Numbered from the stretch's first letter, positions 32,927 through 45,157 are shown. The stretch: 64,000 nucleotides of DNA from Deltaproteobacteria bacterium (GCA_027493875.1 JAOSJX010000012.1:1-64000); one strand, 5' to 3'. Notes: a model not told the origin generated them from the letters alone. Numbers and translations: made by a program.

Positions 32927-33391
32927 ATGAAATATCCGGCGATGTGGTTCCTGACCGCCGCGGCGGTGGCCGCGGTGCTGGCCGCGGCGGTGTCTTGCGG
33001 CGACGTCACGCTCAGCGACGATGACGACGACGATTCCGCCGCCCCGGCCGACGACGATGCGGCGGATGACGATGACGGCGCACCCGATGATGACGACGCA
33101 ACCACCGACGATGACGTCGATACGAGCGTCCCGATCCCCGACGGGGAGATCACCTGGGACAATTACGTTTACGACTTTATCTCGGCGTATTGCTTGCGCT
33201 GCCACGGCGAGCAGCCGACCGAGGACGCGGAGATCCGGCTCAACACCTACGAACGCGTGAAGAACAACGCCGAAGAAATCTACGAAAAAACCGTCGAGAA
33301 GGAAAAAATGCCCGAAGGCGCGCCATACCCCACGCGCGACGAACGCGACGCCCTGGGAGAGTGGATCCTGAACGGGATGCCGGAGAACTAA
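32927..33391 (+). CDS. Mono-heme c-type cytochrome-like lipoprotein, Asp-rich linker
   Basis: 154 residues, intact, with GGAGG before the ATG at 32927. Lipobox LAAAVSCGD, then about 35 residues dominated by Asp, and a domain with AYCLRCHGEQPTEDAEI (CxxCH) and EKMPEGAPYPTRDERDALGE. It is a paralogue of the preceding gene: both share the CxRCHG and MP...YPTRDERDAL spacing. The Asp-rich tether probably holds the heme domain away from the membrane. It is the last gene of the FNR-box operon and is followed by the IS200-type element. Confidence 0.72.
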   Translation: MKYPAMWFLTAAAVAAVLAAAVSCGDVTLSDDDDDDSAAPADDDAADDDDGAPDDDDATTDDDVDTSVPIPDGEITWDNYVYDFISAYCLRCHGEQPTEDAEIRLNTYERVKNNAEEIYEKTVEKEKMPEGAPYPTRDERDALGEWILNGMPEN

Positions 33392-33458
33392 TCCAAGGGG
33401 AGTTCCCCCGGCTTTGCCGGGGAGGCATCCGTCGTTTGACAGTTCCAGAAGTCGTCCT

Positions 33459-33509
33459 ATGAACTCCCGTTCGTGAGCCGACCAAGGCATCTCGAACAAA
33501 GGAGTTCAT
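33459..33509 (+). promoter_or_regulatory. Leader stem sequestering the tnpA ribosome-binding site
   Basis: ATGAACTCC at 33459-33467 is complementary to GGAGTTCAT at 33501-33509, which overlaps the AAAGGAG ribosome site just before the transposase reading frame. IS200 is known to hide its transposase start in such a 5' leader stem, keeping transposition rare. Confidence 0.6.
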
Positions 33510-33937
33510 CTGGACGACCTCGAAAGCTTGAGCCATAGCGTATGGGCGTGTAAGTACCACGTGGTTTTCATTCCCAAGTATCGTCGCAAGAGGCTCTTTG
33601 GAGAGTTGCGACGGGATTTGGGGAGGTATTCCGCACCTTGGCGCGGCAGAAGGAATGCGCGGTTCTGGAAGGACACCTGATGCCGGACCACGTCCACATG
33701 CAGATTTCAATCCCGCCGAAGTACGCGGTCGCGCAGGTGGTGGGATACATCAAGGGGAAAAGCGCGATTCACATCGCTCGGACGTACAGCAATGTGAGGC
33801 GGAACTTCGTGGGCCAGCACTTCTGGGCACGAGGATATTTCGTGTCCACCGTCGGAAGGGACGAAAAAACAATTCGCGAATACATCCGCCGTCAAGAAGC
33901 CGAGGACAAGCGCCAAGAACAGATGCGCTTTGTGTAA
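33510..33937 (+). CDS. tnpA: IS200-type Y1 (HUH) transposase TnpA, one frameshift
   Basis: About 142 residues. N-terminus: LDDLESLSHSVWACKYHVVF then [18 protein letters not shown]. The HUH motif is DHVHMQISIPPKY, and the catalytic tyrosine lies in TIREYIRRQEAEDK. The family cuts single-stranded DNA next to hairpins. No ATG precedes the conserved text; CTG at 33510, 7 bases from the ribosome site, is the best start seen. The frame shifts at a GGGG run near 33620. Confidence 0.85.
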
Positions 33938-33938
33938 C

Positions 33939-33998
33939 GCCCCGAAGGGGCTCCCGGGCCGCTCGTGAGCGGCTCCCAACTAAGCCGCCTTGGGCGGC
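33939..33998. repeat. Three clustered perfect hairpins at the IS200 3' side
   Basis: GCCCC-GAA-GGGGC (33939-33951), GCCGCTC-GT-GAGCGGC (33958-33973) and GCCGCC-TTG-GGCGGC (33984-33998) follow the transposase stop. They have different stems but similar size and even spacing, like the hairpin series after 35530. Confidence 0.8.
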
Positions 33999-34113
33999 TC
34001 ACAACATAAAGCCCCCCGCTTTGCGGGGATCATTTACCTTTTCAAAGATCGACGCGCGAACAGGCTGCAGTCTCCAAGCCGCAGGTTACGGGTTACAGTT
34101 TACAGATCGCCGT

Positions 34114-35529
34114 GGAGCAATCAGGACATGGGTAACGGATCTGGGTCAGGACATGGGTAACACTTTTCGGCTTGGGGATCACGCGTTGGGGGCGGAGGGA
34201 GGCGGAGCCTCCCGGAGGCCCCCAACGCGTTGCGCGTTCGCCGACGGGCGGCAGGTTACCCGTCGCATCGCAGGTCCTCGTTTGTCGCGGGGTGGAACGA
34301 CTCGGTGCTCAGGTCGACCCGTCCCAAACAAAGCCGCGCGAAGTAAAGCGCGTACTCCCGTCCGCCCCGCGGCTTCAGGCCGACGTTCCAACCGCGCAGC
34401 GCCGTGCTGATGGCGATCGCCATGCCGTGGAGCTTGATTTGTCCGGCGGCGTTGACACGGCGGTCGAGGAGATCGTCGGGGTAATCGAGTTGATCCGGCG
34501 TCCCCTCGTAACGCCGCGAGGACGGGCTGTAGATCTCCGCCGGGCACCGCATGCCCAGCGCCTCGTGAGGCCGTTCGTCATTAAAGGTATGGCGCCATGT
34601 CTCCAACGCCGCTTGGTGGCGGGCCAGATCGCCGTTGATGCGTCGTTCGAGGTCCCGGGCCAAGTCGCCGTGCATCCGCTCGTGCGCGCCGTTCTGATAG
34701 GGGCAGCCGGGGTCGATGCGGTCCAGGTCGATCCCCAGGGCCAGCCACCACGCTGACAGGCGGCTCAACCCCAAGGGAGCGGTCGTCGCGGCGAAAGGAC
34801 GCCCGTTGTCGCTGCGGATCGTGCCGGGTAATCCGTAGCGCTCGAACAGACCTTCGCAGGCCTGCTGCACCGTCTCGGTGCGGGCGTCGGGGAGAATCGC
34901 CGAAGCCAGCACATACCGGCTGTAGGCGTCGCGGACGGTGAACGGTTCGCACCGCTCGTGGGTGGGCGTGTACCACCAGCCCTTGAAATCCACCGTCCAG
35001 ACGTCGTTGGGGGCTTGGGCGTCGACCCGGCTTTGAAGCCGGCCCGTGTCGCGGGACCGGCGCGAACGGCGCTTCTCGACTAGACCCGCTTTGTCCAGAA
35101 CGCGCTTCACGGAACTCTCCGACGGAAGAGGTTGAGCGCGGTGGCGGCGCGCGTAGAGTTCCCGGATTTTCCGCGGCCCCCAGGTCCGGTGCGCCTGTTT
35201 CAGCCGGACGATCTCGCAGACGACCTGTTCCGGCAGCGCCGCGGGGCTCGCGGCGGGACGACGCGACTGATCGTGAAGACCGGAGGACCCTCTTGGAAAA
35301 AACGCTGTTTCCACTTATAGCCGGTCTTGGGGCTGACACCGTATTCGGCGCAAAGCGTTCGAAACGGCGTGGGCTCGGTCAGACTGCGCAACACGAATTC
35401 CAGGCGAAGACTCATGGCATCACGCTCCTTCCAGGGCATCGGCGGACCTCCTCCAAGCGGAAGTCCAACCGATTAAACCGTTACCTAGGTCCTGAACCAG
35501 AAGTGTTACCCATGTCCTGAACCTGGACC
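34114..35529 (-). mobile_element. IS481-family insertion sequence, copy 1
   Basis: About 1,416 bases, near-identical to the copy at 61560. Each end holds two versions of a TCAGGACATGGGTAAC-type motif (left at 34121 and 34146; right, inverted, near 35490 and 35512), giving imperfect terminal inverted repeats with internal duplication. The transposase lies on the minus strand. A target duplication is not obvious. A short period-7 array (GGTTACG, GGTTACA, GTTTACA) flanks the left end at 34085. Confidence 0.9.
34256..35439 (-). CDS. IS481-family DDE transposase, copy 1, one frameshift
   Basis: About 394 residues. Start MPWKERDAMSLRLEF, with GGAGGT upstream. The N-terminal helix-turn-helix is FRTLCAEYGVSPKTGYKWKQ. 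The rve integrase core has Asp in VWTVDFKGWW, Asp in TIRSDNGRPF and Glu in QNGAHERMHGDL, with the family ending near HPATNEDLRCDG. The frame breaks at a CCC run near 35290; copy 2 has CCCC there and reads through. The stop is TAA here but TGA in copy 2. Confidence 0.88.
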
Positions 35530-35875
35530 ACTCACCGTGGTGAGTCCGCGGGAAAGCCTGGGAGCGCCGAGCAGCAGCTCGGCCCGAATGTGGCATCCCG
35601 CCGTGGCGGGATTGTACATGGTCCGCGTGCTCACCGGCGAGCACGCAGAGGTTCGAGGGTCGGTCACGGTCACGGGCACGGCAACGGCGATGAACAACCG
35701 CGTACTCACCGCGGTGAGTACGCGGTTTGTTTTCCGAGCCCAAAACCGCACCGACCCAATAGCCCGACGGCTTCGTTATCGCGTGTCCTCCCATAGACCG
35801 CGAAGTGAACGGAATGGAGAGTCGTCAGTGGCTCGTCACCGGCGGTCAGAATTTGGCGCGAGAAGGCGCGAATAT
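35530..35875. repeat. Array of perfect hairpins with no gene
   Basis: This 346-base gap holds no convincing gene. Five hairpins follow one another: ACTCACC/GGTGAGT (35530-35545), GCCGAGC/GCTCGGC (35566-35583), ATCCCGCC/GGCGGGAT (35595-35612), GCGTGCTC/GAGCACGC (35625-35646) and a 14-bp perfect stem ACCGCGTACTCACC/GGTGAGTACGCGGT (35697-35726). Two share the core CTCACC-N2-GGTGAG. Parts (CTGGGAGCGCCGAGC, GGTCACGGGCACGG) recur inside the gene at 24430. From 35745 to 35875 I see nothing. Confidence 0.8.
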
Positions 35876-36570
35876 TCAGCCGGCGCGTTTGATGAGGTCG
35901 GGGCCGTCATTGGACGGTTTGTTGACGGCTTTCGAGACCGGGTAGAACTCCAAAAGGTCAGCAGGCGCCGGGCGCAGGAGCGGTTTAAGGTCGGTCGGGT
36001 CACTGATGGCCGGATCGAGCCACGCGCCGCAATCCGCGAGAGACAGAATCACCGGCATCCGGTCGTGAATGGATTTCAACGGGCCGCTCGCCTCCGTCGT
36101 TACGACGGTGAAGGATTCGATGGCTTCGCCGCCGTCCTTCGCGTTCCAGCGCTCCCAAAGTCCGGCGACGAACAGCACCGAATCGTCGCGCGCTTTGATG
36201 AAGTGCGGCGTCTTTTCTTTTCCCTCGGTTTTCCACTCGTAATAACCGCACGCCGGAACGATGCATCGGCGGCGCCTAACCGGGCTTCGGAACGACGGTT
36301 TTTCGAACACCGTTTCCCGCGCGCGCGTTGATGAGCGTCGACTTAAAGGTCGCCCGATCCTTGACCCACGCCGGCAGAAGCCCCCAACGCAACGACGCGA
36401 ATCGACGCGCGCCGTCCATCTCCCGGATGATGGGCACGTTCTGCGTGGGCGCGATGTTGTAGCGCCGGCCGGGCGGAAAAAATATCCGGGCTCTCCTTGA
36501 TGATCTTGAACATCTCGACGAGCAGTTCCGGATCTTCGACCGGATCGGTTCCGACAAGTCGTCCGCACAT
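35876..36570 (-). CDS. SRAP-domain (YedK/HMCES) abasic-site protein, frameshifted
   Basis: About 230 residues from the ATG at 36570, which yields the required MCGR N-terminus: Cys2 becomes the catalytic nucleophile that crosslinks to abasic sites in single-stranded DNA. Further motifs: RYNIAPTQNVPII, LRWGLLPAWVKD, LINARAGN (usually NARAE), RRCIVPACGYYEWKTEGKEK and IHDRMPVIL with the conserved His. It protects abasic sites during replication and is often SOS-linked; no LexA box was identified. Frame changes lie near 36480 and 36280. Confidence 0.85.
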
Positions 36571-36608
36571 GCACGCGATTGCAACACGGGACGTGAGTCG
36601 GCGCAAGG

Positions 36609-36690
36609 GAATGAGGAATGCGATTGACGAATGCGAATGGCGAAATGATCCGGGTATCCGGTTATTCGATTATTCCGTTGTCCGGTTCAG
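36609..36690. repeat. Period-7 degenerate tandem repeat
   Basis: Heptamers such as GAATGAG and GAATGCG pass into CGGGTAT, CCGGTTA and ATTCCGT types. It lies just upstream of the SRAP gene start, in its presumed promoter side. Confidence 0.65.
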
Positions 36691-36795
36691 CGCTTTACGG
36701 CCCCGCCATGGCAGGACGGTGCCGCGCGCGCCCGGCCACGGGCTCCGTCACCCGCTTTCGCGAAGCTACGGCGCGGGACGCCGATTCCTGGGCAC

Positions 36796-37176
36796 TCAAT
36801 ACCAGCTTGGGGCGCAGTCTTCGGAGCAGGCGTCGCAACTGGAGGAGCAGACCCACTTTTCGACCGTTTGGGATTCGTCGGCGCAGCGCTGCGTGGCGTA
36901 GTTTTCGCAAGTCACCTGGAGGAGATCGGCGTCGACGCAATCCTGGAACGGCGTTTCGTCCTCGCTGCCGCAGAGGATGAAGCACGAGCAGTTCTGGTCG
37001 GTGGCGTCGTCATCGTCGCCGCCCGGGAAGGGGCCTCCGCTTTCCGTGTCGTCGTCGGCTTCCTCGTCGTCATCGTCCTCGCGGTCGTCGTCGTCTCCCC
37101 CGGTGCACAGGCAATCGATCGACGAGCCGACCAGGAACAGCATCAGGACCGCTAAAACCAACCGCGTCATCGTCAT
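36796..37176 (-). CDS. Small Cys-rich exported protein with Asp-rich tract
   Basis: About 126 residues. Hydrophobic N-terminus MTMTRLVLAVLMLFLVGSSI, then DCLCTGG, about 30 residues rich in Asp and Glu, and a C-terminal part with ten or more cysteines (QNCSCFILCGSEDETPFQDC, VCSSSCDACSEDC). The cysteines suggest disulfides in an exported protein; lipidation at the first Cys is possible but the lipobox is weak. It starts 6 bases after the stop of the preceding lipoprotein gene, so they are probably co-transcribed. The family is not recognised. Confidence 0.65.
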   Translation of the reverse strand: MTMTRLVLAVLMLFLVGSSIDCLCTGGDDDDREDDDDEEADDDTESGGPFPGGDDDDATDQNCSCFILCGSEDETPFQDCVDADLLQVTCENYATQRCADESQTVEKWVCSSSCDACSEDCAPSWY

Positions 37177-37181
37177 GGCCT

Positions 37182-39322
37182 TCACCTCAAAAACATGAAC
37201 CAGAAAATGTCGATCAGGTTCATGAGAAAAGGGTTGAAGTTCTTTTCGATCGCCTGTTTCTCGTATCGAACATACCAGTAAGCGGTGTGCGTGCGCCAGA
37301 GGTAGCGGAAGTCGTAGGACGTGTAATGGCGGCCCCAGGACGAGGACATCCAGAGGGATAGCGGTAGTGCTGTTCGCGCTCGGCGATGACCGCGCGCACG
37401 CGGTCCGACACCGCCAGCGCGTCCTCGAAAAACGCCGCCGCGGCGTCCTCGCCGTTCGGGTCGAGGCCGAGCTCGAATCGCCGGCGCTCGACGCACCCGG
37501 AATGGAGGTCAAAGGCGTGCGTCGCGCGGAGGGCGGTCGCGTCCATGCCGTCGGCGATTTCCTCGTACCAGGGGCGCGCGGCGGGATCGACGAGGCCCCA
37601 CAGATTCCGGAAGCCGTCCGCGGCGGCGGTGAACTGCTCCGCCATCTCGCCGAGGTCCACGAGAATCGTTGAGGCGTATTCCTCAAGCTCGCCGGCGTCC
37701 ATGCCGTCGATGTCCTGAAATTTGACGGGGCGGGCCTGCGTTCCGCCGCCGAGGAGGTAGCCGATTTCGTCCCACGTGTCCTGGCCGGCGAGGTAGGCGG
37801 CGAGAGCGCGGTCCACGAGAAATTCGTATTGAAGATCCGCGTAATTTTCGACGGCGTCCGCGACGGCCGACGCGCCGTCGCCGAAGACGCCCGCGAACGC
37901 GGCGACGTGATCGGGCCACGCACCGGGCGTGAATGTGGCGCGGGCGACGATCCAATCATTGAGCCAATAGCCCCACTCGTGGCCGGAGGTGAAGGTCACG
38001 TGACCGTCCAGCCCTTCGCCCGCGAGCAGGTCAATGTCCTTCCAGCGGGCGAGGGCGTAGAGCGGCAGGAACGTGGGGATGTCGATGTCGAAGGAAACCC
38101 AGTAAGCGGTTTCGGGGTAGTAGTAAACTTTGCGCGAGCCCACCTGTTCGAGCAGCCAGTCATACATGTGCGAGAAGCCGTCGTTGCCGTAGGTCGGCGC
38201 GGGACCGGCGAGGTCGTAGTACATGACGGTGTGCGGATACACGCCCATGCGCGCGTCGGCGAACTGCGGAAGGAAGTTGAAGTTGATATCGCCGTAGTGC
38301 TCCGCGGTCTGCCCGGTGGAGACGTGGACTTTGACCGAGCATTCGGTGTCCGGGTAGTGCTCCGCGAGATAAGCGGCGGTGATGTCCATCCAGGCGACCT
38401 GCAGTCTCGTCGCCCACCTCCGTGAATTCGGTGGAGCCCATTTCGAGGTTGAGGTGGTCCCAGGGGATCTGCATGATTTTGTCGAGGCCCGCGGCGAGGG
38501 GTGTCTTCCTGCTCGCCCCACGGGAGCGGAACGAGCTTCCACGCTTTTTTGCTGCTGAAACGCCCATGTGATCGTCACGCCGGCGTCGATTTGGCGCGCG
38601 TGCGCGTATTCGATGATGGCGCGGTAATGATCCGCGGCGGCTTCGTAATCGACGGTGCGGAGCAGTTCGAATTGGAAGTAGTTCTGGCGGTTGCGCGCGA
38701 GCCAGTCGATGAGGTTTTTCGCGTATCGGAGGTTTTCCTCGCCCGGGACGAGAAAGGCTTCCCGCCGCCTCGATGGGATGCATCGTGTGAAATGGAAGCC
38801 GCGGCGCGGGTAGGCGGGCGACTCGGTGATTGGGGGAACGACTCCGAAGGATGCGATGTGCGGGATGAAAGTTTCTTCCGGGTGGAAAAAGCGGAAGCCG
38901 AATTCCTCGAGCAGGCGGTAGAGGCCGTGGCGCGTGCCGCGGACGTCGGAGCCGGTCACGGCGACGGTGCGGCCGTCGCCGCCGGGGACGATGTCGTAGG
39001 TTTCCGGTTCGTCGGTGTCGGCGTTCGTCAATGCGATGACAAAGGAATCGTCCTCCGCCGAAGCGTCCTCCACGACGGAGACGTCGCCGTCGTACGCCCG
39101 GCGCAGAAGATCGGCCGCGTCTTCGGCGGCGAGGCGGATCGATGCGTCGGCGTCCGGCGACACGGCGATGAAGACGGATTGCGCCGGAGCGCCGGTATCG
39201 TCGTCGGAATCGTCGTCGTCGGCCGCGTCGTCATTGTCGTCGTCATCGTCGCCGCAGGAGCACGCGGCGAAGGAAACGAGAAGGGCGAGCGCGGCGAGGA
39301 GAAGGAAAAAGCGCGCGGGCAT
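37182..39322 (-). CDS. Lipoprotein with GH20b/GH67-like N-terminal domain, frameshifted
   Basis: About 710 residues. The lipobox is in LLVSFAACSCG, followed by an Asp-rich linker of about 20 residues. The next region (IRLAAEDAADLLRRAYDGDV, VTGSDVRGTRHGLYRLLEEF then GFRFFHPEETFIP) resembles the N-terminal domain that precedes catalytic barrels in GH20, GH67 and DUF4838-type proteins. The rest (YAKNLIDWLARNRQNYFQFE, IPWDHLNLEMGSTEFTEVGD, MYYDLAGPAP, FTSGHEWGYWLNDW) reads like a TIM-barrel glycosidase, but catalytic acids are not confirmed. Frame changes lie near 38540, 38405 and 37355. The ending FNPFLMNLIDIFWFMFLR is unusual for a secreted enzyme. Confidence 0.65.
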
Positions 39323-39376
39323 TCAGGGTCCTTTCAGTGCGTTCGAATGAGAATAAGAAGGCGCGTGTCTAAGAGC

Positions 39377-39434
39377 AAGGATGAAGGATGAGGGATGAAT
39401 TGGGAATTCCGAATGGGGAATGCGGAATGGTGAG
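39377..39434. repeat. Period-7 degenerate tandem repeat
   Basis: Eight heptamers change along the array from AAGGATG to AATTCCG to AATGCGG types while keeping the 7-base step. It lies between two minus-strand lipoprotein genes. Confidence 0.8.
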
Positions 39435-39487
39435 TACGGGAGACGTGTTTCACCGCAAAGGGCGCGAGGGACGCCAAGGAGAAGAAA

Positions 39488-41519
39488 TCAGAACAGGGTG
39501 CCGAGGACGTCGGTGCTGGTGACGGGGCCGCCCGAAGGGATGGCGGCGAGGACGTCGGCCATGTCCTCGGTGAGTTGGAACTTGAGGGCGAGGTTGCGGT
39601 CGCCGGGGCCGCCGTATCCGTGGAAGCCGCCGCCGTCGTAGCCGAGGACGAGGTAACTTTCGAAGCCGAGTTCGCGGCCCTTGACGGCGAGGGCGTCGGG
39701 ATCGTCGCCGTCGATGGGATAGTGATCGAAGAGCGTGGAGTAGATGGTGCCGGTGCCGTCGCGGTTGTCCACGATTTCCGAAAATGCGCGACTGCTGCGG
39801 GAAGGAACAGATGGACGGCGTTTGGACTTCCCAATAACCGGCGGCGGCGTCCACGCCGGGATAGGCGACGGTTTTATTGCGGTGGCCGTGGCCGACGAGA
39901 TGAAGGATGACGTTGGGGTGCGCGGAAGGAGATCCTGGAAGCGCTCGGCGCCGATGAGGACGGTTTCGGTCGGGTGGTGGGACGCGACGACGACGAGCAT
40001 GCCGTCTTCCTGCGCCTCGTCGAGTTCGTCTTCGAGCCAATTGAGCTGCGCGCGGCCGTATCCGCCTTCGGACGAAACCGCCGCGTCCATCGAGTCGAGG
40101 ACGAGGTAGCGGATCGGCACGGCCTTGTCCGGCGCGTCGATGCGGTACCACCCGCCGTCCGCGGCGTCGATCTCGCCGTCGTCGTTGTGGTCGGCGAAGC
40201 CGTGGCCGGCGTCCGCCACGACCGGAACGACGCCCGCGTGGCCGAGAAACCAGCGCAGCGGATCGGGCGTGACGGCGACGCCGTCGTCGCCGGGATCGTC
40301 CGGCGTTCCGTTGACGTAGCGTTCCACGTCGAAGCGGGGGTCGATGTCCTTCTCCCAGTTTTCGTCCAGGGTCAGCAGCCAGAGGATCGTGCGCCAGTCC
40401 ACGAAGAAGCCGTAGAGGCCGCCCCACGTGATGATCTTCTGGTCGGGGTGATCGAGGAGATATTCGACGACGGCGCCGATGCCGGGGATGTAGCCCATCC
40501 GCGACCAGCCGCCGGTGTAATCGTCCGCCGTGAAGTAGCCGATCTTGCCGCCGGGCACGAAGCCGCCGTTGTTGAGCACGTCGTGGTTTCCGATGGCGAA
40601 ATACCACGGCAAAAGGCTCTCATCCGAGCGACGCAATCCGTGGGCGCGGAAGTCCGCGTTGGAGTTGGGCAGGCCCGGGCGGTTGAAATGATTGATGTTG
40701 TGGCCGTCGGCGTCGGTTTCCTGCCAGCCGAAATTCCGCTCGCCGCGGTTGCGTCCGGTGGCGAGATTGAGGTCGAGGAAACCCGCTGTCGGGCCGCGCC
40801 CAGCCTTCGTCGCCGGCCAAAACGCCGGTGCCGTCGAGCAGGTCGATCATCAATTGCAATTCGTTGAATTGCGCGTTGTCGGTTCCGTCGCCGAGCACGA
40901 GCGCCAGATCGAAATCACGGCCGTAATCCGATTGCAGCCGGTTCGCCGTGCGGATCATCGCGTTGAACTGGTGCGGCGTCAGATCTTCCTGCGGGCGGAA
41001 GACGGATTCGAACGCGCCGAAAAGCACCCACCAGTCGTCGAGGAAGGTCAGGCGCGTGGGCGATTCCTCGTCCACGAGCTGCGGATCGGCGATGGAGAGA
41101 AAGTAGGCGGCGGAGAGAGGATCGGCGCCGTCGGGATCGCGCGTCGGCGCCGCGCCGAGGTCGTTGCGCTCGACGTGCGGATCGCCGGGGCCGTCGCCGA
41201 GGACCCAGGTATCGCCGTCTTCCACGGGCACGATGGTCACGTCGAGCGTGGTGGGAACGATGCCCTCGAAGGGTTCGCCGGTGTCGTCGTCGCCGGCGTC
41301 GTCGTCCGGGGCGGTGTCGTCGTCATCGTCGCCGGGCACGGTATCGTCGTCGGCGCCGTGGTCCGGCGTCGTGTCGTCATCGGGGGAGGTGTCGTCGTCC
41401 GGGGCGCCGCTGTCGTCGTCGTCGTCGCCGCACGAGCAGGCGAGGACGGACGCCCCTGAAATCGCCGCGAGGGCGAGCAGCGCGAGCAGGCGGAAGACGT
41501 TGATTCGGTCTCTGCGCAT
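39488..41519 (-). CDS. Calcineurin-like metallophosphoesterase lipoprotein, Asp-rich linker
   Basis: About 675 residues. Lipobox ASVLACSCG, then about 45 residues largely Asp with Thr, Pro and Gly. The phosphoesterase metal motifs are spread as usual: YFLSIADPQLVDEE (Asp; Gln replaces the common His), LALVLGDGTDNAQ, YFAIGNHDVLNNGG (GNHD), VVVASHHPTETV and LHLVGHGHRNKT (GHxH-type). A surface-exposed phosphatase or nucleotidase is likely. Frame changes lie near 40790, 39925 and 39800. Confidence 0.75.
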
Positions 41520-41551
41520 GAACTCTCAATTATAGACGAATGGGGGAACGA

Positions 41552-41633
41552 TGCGAGAGGGGGGAGTCGAACCCCCACACCTTGCGGTACAGGATCCTAA
41601 GTCCTGCGCGTCTGCCAGTTCCGCCACTCTCGC
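41552..41633 (-). tRNA. tRNA-Leu, anticodon UAG
   Basis: Read on the minus strand, a 7-bp acceptor stem (GCGAGAG with CTCTCGC) encloses a D-arm with GGCAGAC, an anticodon stem CAGGA/TCCTG with loop CTTAGGA (anticodon TAG), a long variable region typical of leucine tRNAs, and a T-arm GGGGGTTCGACTCCCCC. CCA is not encoded. Confidence 0.93.
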
Positions 41634-41636
41634 CGA

Positions 41637-41746
41637 GTAGGTGGTAGGTAGTAGGTGGTAGGTGGGGCACGAGGTCAACAGCGCGGCGGTTTCAACCGCC
41701 GCGCTGATTTACCCTACCTACTATCTACCACCTACTGCCTACTCAG
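41637..41746. repeat. Inverted pair of period-7 arrays around a 12-bp perfect stem
   Basis: Left arm: four heptamers of GTAGGTG type (41637-41664). Right arm: four heptamers of CTACCTA type (41714-41741), complementary to the left. Between them lies AGCGCGGCGGTT-TC-AACCGCCGCGCT (41680-41705). The whole can fold into one long hairpin. It sits between tRNA-Leu and the small basic protein gene, so it may also act as a terminator for the latter. Confidence 0.85.
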
Positions 41747-41748
41747 TC

Positions 41749-42090
41749 TTAGCCGTGCTTGGCGAGGGCCTTGGCGCGCATTTTGGCTTTGGTCCAGGAG
41801 CGCGTGGTGCGTTTGAGGTTGTGGACGCGGCGGCGGTAGATGGCGGCGCGTTTTTTGTCGCCGGCCTCGATGGCCTTTTTCCAGTCCGCCTGCACGGCGC
41901 GGATGCCTTTTTTGATTTCCGGGTCCTTGTGGACGTCCAAGGCCTCTTCCAGCGGGATGTTGTGGTGCTTGAACATGGCCTCGACAAGTTGTTCCTTGTT
42001 CATGCTCACCACGGAATCGTACCCGCCGATCTTTTTGACCTCGTCGCGGAGTTTGGGCACGGGCATGTGCAGAATATCGAACTTTTCCAT
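41749..42090 (-). CDS. Small basic protein with Rho_N/SAP-like N-terminus
   Basis: 113 residues, intact; the ATG at 42090 has AAAGGGA upstream. The first 45 residues (MEKFDILHMPVPKLRDEVKK, then GYDSVVSMNKEQLVEAMFKH) fit the helix-extended-helix pattern of Rho N-terminal or SAP nucleic-acid-binding domains. The C-terminal half is very basic (IYRRRVHNLKRTTRSWTKAK, MRAKALAKHG). It probably binds DNA or RNA. It is downstream of uvrA, with which it may be transcribed. Confidence 0.7.
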   Translation of the reverse strand: MEKFDILHMPVPKLRDEVKKIGGYDSVVSMNKEQLVEAMFKHHNIPLEEALDVHKDPEIKKGIRAVQADWKKAIEAGDKKRAAIYRRRVHNLKRTTRSWTKAKMRAKALAKHG

Positions 42091-42166
42091 CGCGTGATCC
42101 CTTTCGCGTTGCGTTTTTGCGCTCAAAACCGGTGGACGGAAAATATGGCCTCGGGCTGGGGGTGCG

Positions 42167-45092
<2,926 letters not shown>

Positions 45093-45157
45093 CCCCGCGC
45101 TCCGAAAGGGCAACTAAAAAGAGGCTAAAGGGGAACGTTGTCAAGGGGAGCGCGGGG

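Larger units (their letters stand above)
33400..34032 (+). mobile_element. IS200/IS605-type insertion sequence
   Basis: The element carries a Y1-type transposase gene and subterminal hairpins with TTT loops on both sides: CCCCGGC/GCCGGGG at 33406-33422 and CCCCGC/GCGGGG at 34014-34028. No terminal inverted repeat is seen, as expected of this family. Exact ends are not resolved. Three further perfect hairpins lie between the gene and the right-end hairpin. Confidence 0.7.

Noticed and set aside
33009..33125. Asp-rich tracts as dockerin or EF-hand calcium loops
   Set aside because: They lack the DxDxDG spacing and alternate with runs of Asp. Only the subtilase shows EF-hand-like loops, in a different place.
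33598..34410. A 270-codon frame running from the IS200 transposase into IS481
   Set aside because: It joins two unrelated elements in a frame that does not carry either protein; it is a chance open frame.
35200..35315. Programmed frameshift in the IS481 transposase
   Set aside because: The two copies shift at different places, and IS481 transposases are normally a single frame. Homopolymer error explains both.
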